From Acidobacteriota bacterium (lineage in GTDB: Bacteria > Acidobacteriota > Blastocatellia > Pyrinomonadales > Pyrinomonadaceae), in contig JAHEEZ010000249.1 of NCBI GenBank assembly GCA_024640445.1, forward strand, positions 1 to 5,163: DNA of 5,163 bases, given 5' to 3'. Position numbers and translations under genes: made by a program. Positions 1 to 5,163 of the stretch are shown here, one piece after another. Positions within the stretch are counted from its first letter, which is position 1. Each line of letters starts with the position of its first letter. The notes under the pieces are model-generated. The model worked only from the letters and a program-made list of their open reading frames with translations. It did no database searches and was not told the DNA's origin.

Positions 1-473
1 AGAACGGGCTTTTCCTGATCACAGGCGGAATGGACGCCCGCGTACTTTATTCGCCGGACCGCGGAAAGACCTGGCGTTCGACTTCCGCACCTATGAACAG
101 CGGTTCGGCGGGAGCCGGAGTATTCGGCATTGCTATGAAGGGCAAACGCGGAGTGATCGTCGGCGGCGACTATACAAAACCGGAGCTGGATAACAGCAAC
201 ATCGCCTACTCGGAAGACGGAGGCAGATCCTGGCAGACGCGCTTAAAAGCCAACAGTTTCGGATACCGCTCGGGCGTCGCGTTCGTCACCGACAAGACTA
301 TTGTGATCGTTGGTCCGGGTGGATCTGACATTTCTTTTAATTCCGGGCAGAACTGGAAGGGAATAGACGACGGAAACTATAACTCGGTGGCGGCGACCGG
401 CAAGGAATCAATATGGGCGGTCGGACCCAAGGGACTGGTCGCCAGGCTGGATGTCGCCGGGCTGGAGAAATAG
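1..473 (+). CDS. Asp-box (BNR/Ycf48-like) beta-propeller protein, C-terminal part
   Basis: The reading frame is open to the left edge (first full codon at 3), so the N-terminus lies outside the window and the in-frame ATG at 30 is probably an internal Met; 156 residues are visible. Three Asp-box-type motifs are spaced as in propeller blades: SPDRGKTW (visible residues 17-24), SEDGGRSW (70-77) and a degenerate SFNSGQNW (111-118). Each follows a hydrophobic strand, and the protein ends with a strand containing IWAVGPKGLVARL. This pattern is typical of BNR/sialidase-like and Ycf48/HCF136-like propellers, which are often exported or periplasmic in bacteria; any signal peptide would be upstream and cannot be seen. 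No catalytic residues can be assigned, and an Asp-box alone does not imply sialidase activity. Function is therefore unknown beyond a propeller fold, possibly in binding or assembly. It is followed after 4 nt by a small membrane protein gene, which suggests co-transcription. Confidence 0.85.
   Translation, partial: NGLFLITGGMDARVLYSPDRGKTWRSTSAPMNSGSAGAGVFGIAMKGKRGVIVGGDYTKPELDNSNIAYSEDGGRSWQTRLKANSFGYRSGVAFVTDKTIVIVGPGGSDISFNSGQNWKGIDDGNYNSVAATGKESIWAVGPKGLVARLDVAGLEK
464..470 (+). promoter_or_regulatory. Ribosome binding site supporting the GTG start at 478
   Basis: GGAGAAA lies inside the end of the propeller gene, with GGAG ending 10 nt before the GTG at 478. It favours GTG 478 over the upstream in-frame ATG at 451, which would overlap the preceding gene by 23 nt and add nine polar residues not expected before the first membrane helix. 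The ATG has only a weak AGG-type site upstream, so the choice is likely but not certain. Confidence 0.5.
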
Positions 474-477
474 ACCG

Positions 478-732
478 GTGAGCCTTTCGATCTTCGACGC
501 GGTCGGCGCTGTAGGTGTGATGATCATCATCGTCACTTATCTCCTCCTTCAAACGGGAAAGATGGAGAGTCGGGGAATCGCGTACTCGGCGTTCAATGCG
601 TTCGGATCGGCGATGATCATCGTTTCGCTCTGGTTCGATTTTAACCTGGCGGCGTTTATCGTAGAATTCTTTTGGCTGGTGATCAGCATTTACGGGATCC
701 TGAAGTCAGTCCCAAAGAGTTTTGGCCGCTGA
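478..732 (+). CDS. CBU_0592-family small integral membrane protein
   Basis: This is an 84-residue protein from the preferred GTG start (93 if ATG 451 is used). It has three hydrophobic segments at about residues 5-25, 33-53 and 56-76. The arrangement resembles the CBU_0592-type domain: a first helix ending in a TYLLLQTGKM segment, a short SRG turn, a helix beginning YSAFNAFGSAM, then a FWLVISIYGIL-type last helix. Family members are short inner-membrane proteins of unknown function, sometimes fused to or located beside transporters. The stop overlaps a GC-rich hairpin. The gene follows the propeller gene by 4 nt, so the two probably share a transcript. No catalytic or ligand-binding residues can be named. 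The family assignment rests on pattern recognition of the helix and linker layout, not on a search. Confidence 0.8.
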   Translation: MSLSIFDAVGAVGVMIIIVTYLLLQTGKMESRGIAYSAFNAFGSAMIIVSLWFDFNLAAFIVEFFWLVISIYGILKSVPKSFGR

Positions 733-753
733 TCGCGCGGAAAACGCGGATCG
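730..753 (+). terminator. Candidate hairpin at the end of the CBU_0592-type gene, no U-tract
   Basis: GATC at 731-734 and CGCG at 736-739 pair with CGCG at 745-748 and GATC at 749-752. The loop is GAAAA and G735 is bulged, giving eight Watson-Crick pairs plus a possible U-G pair at 730/753. The stem includes the TGA stop (730-732). No T-run follows, so it is not a canonical intrinsic terminator. It could be a Rho-associated or 3'-protecting hairpin marking the end of the first transcript. Confidence 0.3.
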
Positions 754-766
754 AATCAGGATCTTA

Positions 767-794
767 TTGAAGCGTGAACAACGGTAGTTAAAAA
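767..794 (+). promoter_or_regulatory. Weak sigma-70-like promoter candidate upstream of E1 alpha
   Basis: TTGAAG (767-772) matches four of six -35 consensus bases. TAAAAA (789-794), 16 nt downstream, matches four of six -10 bases. It sits in the 107-nt gap between the two apparent transcription units, the expected place for a promoter serving the gene at 840. Matches this weak are common by chance. Confidence 0.2.
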
Positions 795-839
795 TCGACC
801 TCGGCGTCATCATCCGTGAGATCCTCTGCTTGACGACTA

Positions 840-1886
840 ATGCAAAAACTCAAGAAACCACTTTCGTGCACATCGCAGACCTCGCTCAAGAAAGAGCAGA
901 TGGTCGAGCTTTACCGATTTCTCAAGCTCACAAGGATGTTCGACGAAAAGACCGTCGTACTTAAAAAGCAGTCGAAACTTACCGGAGGCGTGTTCACCTC
1001 CCTGGGGCAGGAAGCGACAGCGGTAGGTACGGCGTTCGCGCTTGAACCCAGGGATTTCATAGCCCCCCTGATCCGCGATATCGGCGCCTGTTTCGTAAAA
1101 GGCATTGAGCCGAGGGAGATCTTCCTGCAGTATTTCGGCCGCGGCACCGCACCGTCGAGGGCTACCGACGTTCAGTTTCACTTTGCCGACATCGAAAAGG
1201 GTTTTGTCGGCCCGATCTCTCATCTCGGCGATATGATCCCGGTGATGACAGGAGTTCTTCTCGCTTCAAGAATGAAGAAAGAGAACCGCGTCGCGGTCGC
1301 GTATCTGGGCGAAGGCGCGACCTCAACGGGCACTTTCCACGAAGGGGTGAATTTCGCCGCGGTGAAGAAACTTCCTCTTATCACCGTGATCGAGAACAAT
1401 GGATATGCGTACTCCACACCCACCGAGAATCAATGCGCCGCGGAGAGTTTTGTGGACAAGGCACTGGGTTACGGAATCAAGGGGCTTAAGGTTGATGGCA
1501 ACGACGTGATCGCGTGTTACGAAACGATGAAGGAGGCGGTCGCGCACGCACGGTCAGGTGACGGAAGCGTCCTGATCGAGGCGATGACCTACCGGCGGAA
1601 AGGCCACGCGGAACACGACAACCAGGCATATGTGCCCGACGGAGAGATCGCATGGTGGGCTGAAAACAACGATCCCGTCGACAGGTACGAGCTTTACCTG
1701 AAACAAGAAAAGATTTTGTCTGAAGCGGATATGGAAATGATCGCGGCGGAGATCAGGGAACTGCTCCAGCGCGAGTCCGATGCGGCAGAGGGCGAACCGC
1801 TCCCCGCAGCTGAAAACGCTGCGTACAGCGTCTTCGACAACAAGGTCGTACCGCCTGCTTTCAGAAAAAAGGTCCTGGAAAACTAA
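840..1886 (+). CDS. Thiamine-diphosphate-dependent 2-oxo acid dehydrogenase, E1 alpha subunit
   Basis: This 348-residue protein has the usual length for E1 alpha of an alpha2beta2 E1. With E1 beta it decarboxylates a 2-oxo acid on thiamine diphosphate and transfers the acyl group to the lipoyl arm of E2 in the cytoplasm. The N-terminal helix ELYRFLKLTRMFDEK (23-37) is typical. The ThDP/Mg motif starts at GEG (157-159), continues as GATSTGTFHEGVNFAA (159-174) and ends at ENN (185-187). The active-site loop carries YRRKGHAEHD (251-260), with His256 at the position of the catalytic loop histidine. GEG in place of GDG also occurs in branched-chain E1 alpha proteins, and the GVNFAAVKKLPL and DPVDRYELYL segments look closer to branched-chain-type E1 than to classical pyruvate E1. 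The loop position that is a phosphorylated Ser in mammalian enzymes appears to be Ala257, so kinase control there is unlikely. In-frame TGA at 831 limits the start; ATG 840 has no clear Shine-Dalgarno site, and Met21 (ATG 900) is a less likely alternative. The exact substrate is unresolved. The E1 beta partner is at 4647, not adjacent. Confidence 0.93.
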   Translation: MQKLKKPLSCTSQTSLKKEQMVELYRFLKLTRMFDEKTVVLKKQSKLTGGVFTSLGQEATAVGTAFALEPRDFIAPLIRDIGACFVKGIEPREIFLQYFGRGTAPSRATDVQFHFADIEKGFVGPISHLGDMIPVMTGVLLASRMKKENRVAVAYLGEGATSTGTFHEGVNFAAVKKLPLITVIENNGYAYSTPTENQCAAESFVDKALGYGIKGLKVDGNDVIACYETMKEAVAHARSGDGSVLIEAMTYRRKGHAEHDNQAYVPDGEIAWWAENNDPVDRYELYLKQEKILSEADMEMIAAEIRELLQRESDAAEGEPLPAAENAAYSVFDNKVVPPAFRKKVLEN

Positions 1887-1989
1887 GGCTTTCGAAAGGC
1901 TCAAACGAATGTCAGCGAACCATTGGTGTCAGAAGCGCCCGGCAATCGCTCGGATGTAACTGCGGCCTTTTCGTCATCCGGATCGAACT

Positions 1990-2934
1990 ATGTTGATGTC
2001 TTTGCTATTCATCGTGCTCGGACTCGTGCTCCTGACTGCAGGAGCGGAAGGCCTTGTGCGATCTGGTTCCTCGCTGGCGCTCAGGCTTGGCGTGACGCCG
2101 CTTGTGATCGGCCTGACGTTCGTAGCGCTTGGGACATCAAGTCCGGAACTGGTCGTTTCCATCCAGGCTGCTTTCGACGGGAGCAGCGCGCTTGCGCTCG
2201 GAAACATAGTCGGGTCGAATATCAGCAACACGGCCTTGATTCTCGGAACGGCGGCGTTGATCTACCCCCTTAAAGCGAAAGCACAGGTGGTCCGCAGGGA
2301 GATGCCGATAATGATCGCCGTAAGCGGCGTACTTTGGCTGATGGTCCTCGACGGTGAGGTCAGCCGACTGGACGGCGCTATCCTCTCGTTTGGAGCCGTC
2401 GTCTACACCATATTCGTGTATTACCTTGCACGCCGCGGCGGTGATAAGGAAATTGAAGAGGAATTCGCCGAGGCCGTCGACAAACCCACAAAATCTGTTC
2501 CCCTCGATCTCGTGCTTCTCGGCGGAGGCATCGTGATGCTTGTCGCAGGGGCAAAACTGCTTGTGGACGGCGCGGTAGCAATAGCGCGTTTGCTGGAGAT
2601 CAGCGAGGTGGTGATCGGACTTTCGATCGTCGCGATCGGGACCAGCCTGCCGGAGCTTGCCACATCAACGGTTGCCGCTTATCGAAAAGAAGCGGATATG
2701 GCACTTGGGAATGCGATAGGATCGAACATCTCGAACATCGCTCTGGTCCTTGGCATCACCGCGTTGGTCAATCCGATATCCGCCGCGGACATACGCACCT
2801 TTGATCTGGCGATGATGCTCGGGATCGCGATCTTCTTATGGGCCCTTCTCGGACTTCGTTTCGTGCTTGACCGTGTCGAAGGATTTATCCTACTTATCGT
2901 TTACGCACTTTATATCTATACACTTTTTCCATAG
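1990..2934 (+). CDS. Calcium/sodium antiporter, CaCA family (YrbG type)
   Basis: This 314-residue integral membrane protein is made of two homologous halves, as in all Ca2+/cation antiporters. The first alpha-repeat has GTSSPEL (48-54) and GNIVGSNISN (71-80). The second has GTSLPEL (217-223) and GNAIGSNISN (240-249). The glutamates Glu53 and Glu222 are the ion-coordinating residues conserved in the family (as in NCX_Mj and E. coli YrbG). About ten helices are expected, five per repeat, with a charged cytoplasmic linker around residues 147-170 (rich in Glu and Lys) and no long regulatory domain, as usual for prokaryotic members. It probably exchanges Ca2+ for Na+ or H+ at the inner membrane; ion choice cannot be read from the sequence. 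The start is bounded by an in-frame TAA at 1957-1959. ATG 1990 is chosen; ATG 1996 is an equally plausible start two codons later. No strong Shine-Dalgarno site is visible. The stop is 6 nt before nhaA and in the same frame, so the two are probably co-transcribed. Confidence 0.94.
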   Translation: MLMSLLFIVLGLVLLTAGAEGLVRSGSSLALRLGVTPLVIGLTFVALGTSSPELVVSIQAAFDGSSALALGNIVGSNISNTALILGTAALIYPLKAKAQVVRREMPIMIAVSGVLWLMVLDGEVSRLDGAILSFGAVVYTIFVYYLARRGGDKEIEEEFAEAVDKPTKSVPLDLVLLGGGIVMLVAGAKLLVDGAVAIARLLEISEVVIGLSIVAIGTSLPELATSTVAAYRKEADMALGNAIGSNISNIALVLGITALVNPISAADIRTFDLAMMLGIAIFLWALLGLRFVLDRVEGFILLIVYALYIYTLFP

Positions 2935-2940
2935 AACCAA

Positions 2941-4134
2941 ATGATCAAGCAGATAAGAATTACCAAATCTTTCAAGGAGTTCATCGCCAACGAGCGTTCG
3001 GCCGGACTGATGCTGATGGCGTGTTCGGTGCTTTCGCTGATCGTCGCGAATTCCTATTTTGGCCCGGCATATCTTGACTTCTGGCAGTCATACCTGGGTC
3101 CGCTCACTGTTTCATACTGGGTCAACGACGGGTTGATGGCTATCTTCTTCCTTCTCATAGGGCTTGAGCTCAAGCGCGAGCTTTACAAGGGAGAGCTATC
3201 CAATTTCAGAAACGCCCTGTTGCCGATCGTGGCGGCGGCCGGCGGAGTTATTTTGCCCGCGCTGCTGCATCTGTGGCTCAACTCCGGGACGCCTACACAG
3301 GCAGGCATCGGGATCCCGATGGCGACCGACATAGCGTTCGCGCTCAGCATTCTCTCGCTTGCCGGAGACAGGATACCGCTTTCGCTGAAGGTCTTTCTGA
3401 CGGCTCTTGCGGTCATCGACGACCTGATCGCGATAATAGTGATCGCCGTTTTCTACACCTCAAAATTTTCGGCGATGTATCTTCTACTTTCGCTCGGAGT
3501 GTTCGCGGTGCTTGCGATTCTGAACAGGATGAAGGTCGGCAATTTGATCGTGTATATGATCCTTGGGGCGCTGATGTGGTACTTCATGTTCAGGTCCGGT
3601 GTTCACGCGACGATCGCGGGGGTCCTGCTGGCCTTCACGATACCCTTCACAAAGATCCGTGACGACGAGAGTTCGTCGTCGTACAAACTGGAGCATCTCC
3701 TGCACAGGCCCGTCGCGTTTCTTGTACTCCCTGTATTTGCGCTCGCCAACACCGGCATCGTGATCTCGAGCGGATCGGTCGCCAGTCTGACGACTCCTAA
3801 CAGCGTGGGCATTTTCATCGGTCTGTTCTTCGGAAAGGTGGTCGGCATCACTGTCCTGAGCTACATTGCTGTTAAACTGCACATATGCCGTTTGCCGCTT
3901 TATTTGCAATGGCGTCACATCATCGGCGCGGGCTTTCTTGCCGGAATAGGGTTTACTATGTCCATCTTCATAACCAACCTTGCATTTAAGGGCGACTCCG
4001 CGTTGATAAACAATTCGAAAATGGCTATCCTCCTGACTTCGCTGATCTCCGGGATCGTCGGATACTTATGGCTGGTATCGATAACGAAGACCGAGGGCAC
4101 CACTGAGTCCTTCGATTACGAGGAGGACGATTAA
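2941..4134 (+). CDS. nhaA: Na+/H+ antiporter NhaA
   Basis: This is a 397-residue inner-membrane protein, full length for the family (E. coli NhaA has 388). It exchanges cytoplasmic Na+ (or Li+) for periplasmic protons, supporting salt and pH homeostasis. Diagnostic residues are present: FFLLIGLELKREL (69-81) with the acidic residue Glu76 matching E. coli Glu78; Asp130 in IPMATDIAFAL (= Asp133); the Asp160-Asp161 pair in LAVIDDLIAI (= Asp163/164, the ion site); His222 in SGVHATIAG (= His225); and Lys299 in FFGKVVGI (= Lys300). Twelve helices are expected. The segment GFLAGIGFTMSIFI (331-344) and an acidic hydrophilic C-tail (about 383-397, ending YEEDD) also fit. The ATG lies 6 nt after the calcium antiporter stop with no recognisable Shine-Dalgarno site, which suggests translation by reinitiation or coupling. 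The next gene starts 30 nt downstream, after a hairpin. No NhaR-like regulator is seen nearby. Confidence 0.97.
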   Translation: MIKQIRITKSFKEFIANERSAGLMLMACSVLSLIVANSYFGPAYLDFWQSYLGPLTVSYWVNDGLMAIFFLLIGLELKRELYKGELSNFRNALLPIVAAAGGVILPALLHLWLNSGTPTQAGIGIPMATDIAFALSILSLAGDRIPLSLKVFLTALAVIDDLIAIIVIAVFYTSKFSAMYLLLSLGVFAVLAILNRMKVGNLIVYMILGALMWYFMFRSGVHATIAGVLLAFTIPFTKIRDDESSSSYKLEHLLHRPVAFLVLPVFALANTGIVISSGSVASLTTPNSVGIFIGLFFGKVVGITVLSYIAVKLHICRLPLYLQWRHIIGAGFLAGIGFTMSIFITNLAFKGDSALINNSKMAILLTSLISGIVGYLWLVSITKTEGTTESFDYEEDD

Positions 4135-4154
4135 GAAAAGGGAAAGACCTTTTC
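4135..4154 (+). other. Perfect 7-bp intercistronic hairpin after nhaA
   Basis: GAAAAGG (4135-4141) pairs fully with CCTTTTC (4148-4154) around the six-base loop GAAAGA. It begins on the base after the nhaA stop codon and ends two bases before the G-run that serves as the ribosome binding site of the next gene. No T-run follows, so termination is unlikely. mRNA stabilisation, processing, or modulation of downstream translation are possible roles. Confidence 0.45.
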
Positions 4155-4155
4155 C

Positions 4156-4161
4156 GGGGGA
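4156..4161 (+). promoter_or_regulatory. Ribosome binding site of the 151-aa protein gene
   Basis: GGGGGA sits 3 nt before the ATG at 4165, a short spacing, and immediately follows the intercistronic hairpin. With the site at 464-470 it is one of only two clear purine-rich sites before genes in this window, and it supports ATG 4165 as the start. Confidence 0.5.
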
Positions 4162-4164
4162 ACA

Positions 4165-4620
4165 ATGAACCCAAATTTCACAAGCGTGCCTTTCAAGACC
4201 GAGTCCGGCATTTCCCAGATCGACGGCATTGCCAAGTTCTCTTCTGCGGGGATCGTGCTCGAGTTCGAGTCCAAGCTCCTGGGCCTCATTAAAGGAGGCG
4301 TCAAGGAAATGCGCGTTGCGATGGACGAGATCATGGACGTGAAGTTCAAGAAGGGTCTTTTCAAATCGGGAGCGAAGATCCAGATCAGGCTGAAGAACTT
4401 TACCAGGCTCAGCGAGCTTCCAAGCCAGGACGGCAAGCTCACATTAAAGATCAAGCGCGAGGATTTCGCGCTCGCAAAGGAGGCGGTCGAACAGTTTGAG
4501 AAGGACTTCGGCGACCACAACGCTTCGCTGCCGCCGGCGCATACTTCCGTCAGCAGCCTTTTCGACAACTCCGGAGAGTTGAAAGAGGACGATCTCGATA
4601 CGCAGGAGTTGGATCAGTAG
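4165..4620 (+). CDS. Uncharacterised 151-aa cytoplasmic protein, possible PH-like fold
   Basis: I do not recognise a named family. The protein has no signal peptide or membrane segment. Residues about 20-100 alternate as amphipathic strands and turns (IAKFSSAGIVLEFES at 22-36, VKEMRVAMDEIMDVKFKKG at 46-64, AKIQIRLKN at 70-78, KLTLKIKRE at 91-99). A single helix follows at about 99-115 (EDFALAKEAVEQFEKDF). Several strands followed by one C-terminal helix is the order seen in bacterial PH/GRAM-like domains, so a PH-like fold is a reasonable structural guess but not a functional call. The tail from about 116 is low in hydrophobic residues, and the final 15 residues are strongly acidic. The start is supported by GGGGGA just upstream. 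The gene lies 30 nt after nhaA and 26 nt before E1 beta on the same strand, so co-transcription is likely. Coding reality is supported by the fit between the two neighbours, the ribosome binding site and natural-looking composition. Confidence 0.8.
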   Translation: MNPNFTSVPFKTESGISQIDGIAKFSSAGIVLEFESKLLGLIKGGVKEMRVAMDEIMDVKFKKGLFKSGAKIQIRLKNFTRLSELPSQDGKLTLKIKREDFALAKEAVEQFEKDFGDHNASLPPAHTSVSSLFDNSGELKEDDLDTQELDQ

Positions 4621-4646
4621 CCGACCGGCCGCTTTTCCCCCGCCAG

Positions 4647-5163
4647 ATGACACAGGAAAAAGGAAGCAATCTGCTTGAAGCGATAAGGGAGGGCATCCGC
4701 GAGGAGATGTCCCGCGACGATACCGTTTTTGTTATCGGCGAGGACGTGGGAACCTACGGCGGAGCCTTCAAGGTAACGGAAGGCCTTTTGGACCAGTTCG
4801 GTCCGGAACGCGTGATCGACACCCCCATCTCGGAAGCTGCCATCGTTGGCGCCGCCTGCGGTTCCGCGTTGCTTGGAATGAAGCCTGTCGCGGAATTCCA
4901 GTTCATAGACTTCATTTCGAACGGGTTCGATATGCTTACGAACTATGCCGCGAAGTCCCGCTATCGCGGATGCGGCGGGATCGGGGCTGTGTTTCGAGGT
5001 CCGTGCGGAAGCGGGGTGCGCGGCGGACCGTTCCATTCGCTCAACGCGGAATCTTTCTTCCTCAACACTGCCGGACTGAAGATGGTCGAGCCTTCGACCG
5101 CTTATGACGCGAAGGGTCTGATCAAATCCGCTATCCACGATCCGGACCCGGTACTTTTCTTTG
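4647..5163 (+). CDS. 2-oxo acid dehydrogenase E1 beta subunit, N-terminal half (cut by window end)
   Basis: The frame is open from ATG 4647 to the right edge, giving 172 residues of an expected 325 or so. This is the transketolase-type pyrimidine-binding domain of E1 beta, which binds the aminopyrimidine end of thiamine diphosphate in partnership with E1 alpha. Landmarks are IGEDVGTYGGAFKVTEGL (30-47); IDTPISEAAIVGAA (57-70), whose Glu63 corresponds to the catalytic glutamate that contacts the cofactor N1'; PVAEFQFIDFI (80-90); GVRGGPFHS (123-131), whose His130 is the conserved active-site histidine; and LKMVEPSTAYDAKGL (144-158). The VRGG..HS and STAYDAKGL segments resemble branched-chain-type E1 beta (2-oxoisovalerate dehydrogenase) more than classical pyruvate E1 beta, but the substrate is not proven. 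The spacer after the previous gene is 26 nt and pyrimidine-rich, with no Shine-Dalgarno site. The missing half should carry the transketolase C-terminal domain; an E2 gene commonly follows. Confidence 0.94.
   Translation, partial: MTQEKGSNLLEAIREGIREEMSRDDTVFVIGEDVGTYGGAFKVTEGLLDQFGPERVIDTPISEAAIVGAACGSALLGMKPVAEFQFIDFISNGFDMLTNYAAKSRYRGCGGIGAVFRGPCGSGVRGGPFHSLNAESFFLNTAGLKMVEPSTAYDAKGLIKSAIHDPDPVLFF

Noticed and set aside
451..477. ATG 451 as the start of the CBU_0592-type protein
   Set aside because: It would overlap the preceding gene by 23 nt and add a polar extension before the first helix; GTG 478 with GGAG upstream fits better, though ATG 451 is not excluded.
1889..1898. Ten-base palindrome CTTTCGAAAG just after the E1 alpha stop
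   Set aside because: A self-complementary site without a loop makes a poor RNA hairpin and has no T-run. It could be a protein-binding site, but such palindromes occur by chance.
1909..1959. A 16-codon ORF in the gap before the CaCA antiporter, with AAAGG nearby upstream
   Set aside because: It is too short to support, has no run of regulatory codons as in an attenuator leader, and no associated terminator or antiterminator structure is visible.
1923..2273. A 116-codon plus-strand frame overlapping the CaCA antiporter start
   Set aside because: It is out of frame with the clearly conserved first alpha-repeat of the antiporter, and its translation is Arg/Ala-rich with no recognisable motif.
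3484..3918. A 144-codon minus-strand reading frame
   Set aside because: It is a shadow of nhaA; its translation is low-complexity and rich in Arg, Asp and His, as expected of antisense frames in GC-rich genes.
4131..4568. A 145-codon minus-strand reading frame opposite the 151-aa gene
   Set aside because: The plus-strand frame has a ribosome binding site, fits between its neighbours and shows a coherent strand/helix pattern. The antisense frame is Ser/Leu-rich without a recognisable domain.
4614..5138. A 174-codon minus-strand reading frame
   Set aside because: It lies almost wholly opposite E1 beta, whose conserved active-site motifs leave no doubt about the coding strand, and its translation resembles no protein family I know.

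Overview
The window is about 5.2 kb of ordinary bacterial chromosome. Every supported gene lies on the + strand and no gap exceeds about 110 bases. The DNA is moderately GC-rich, with compact spacing and several starts lacking a clear Shine-Dalgarno site. No rRNA, tRNA, CRISPR array, insertion sequence or phage gene was found. The protein repertoire (Asp-box propeller, CBU_0592-type membrane protein, branched-chain-type 2-oxo acid dehydrogenase E1, CaCA and NhaA antiporters) would suit an environmental Gram-negative such as an acidobacterium. That assignment is a guess from gene style and is not proven by the sequence.

Layout: (1) positions 1-473 hold the C-terminal end of an Asp-box (BNR/Ycf48-like) beta-propeller protein; (2) 478-732 hold a three-helix CBU_0592-family membrane protein, 4 nt after the first gene; (3) a 107-nt gap has a hairpin overlapping the second gene's stop codon and a weak promoter candidate; (4) 840-1886 encode E1 alpha of a thiamine-diphosphate-dependent 2-oxo acid dehydrogenase; (5) 1990-2934 encode a CaCA (YrbG-type) Ca2+/Na+ antiporter; (6) 2941-4134 encode the NhaA Na+/H+ antiporter, starting 6 nt after the antiporter's stop and in the same frame; (7) 4165-4620 encode an unrecognised small cytoplasmic protein with a PH-like strand/helix pattern, preceded by a perfect 7-bp hairpin; (8) 4647 to the window end encode the N-terminal half of the matching E1 beta subunit.

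The most notable feature is that E1 alpha and E1 beta, which form one alpha2beta2 enzyme and are normally adjacent genes, are separated by about 2.76 kb. Between them sit two sodium-linked antiporters and an unknown protein. NhaA uses the proton gradient to expel Na+, and a CaCA exchanger can use the resulting Na+ gradient to expel Ca2+, so the two transporters form a plausible functional pair. Whether they are co-regulated with the dehydrogenase is unknown. I see no convincing undescribed system. The best leads are the conservation of this split locus and the identity of the 151-aa protein.
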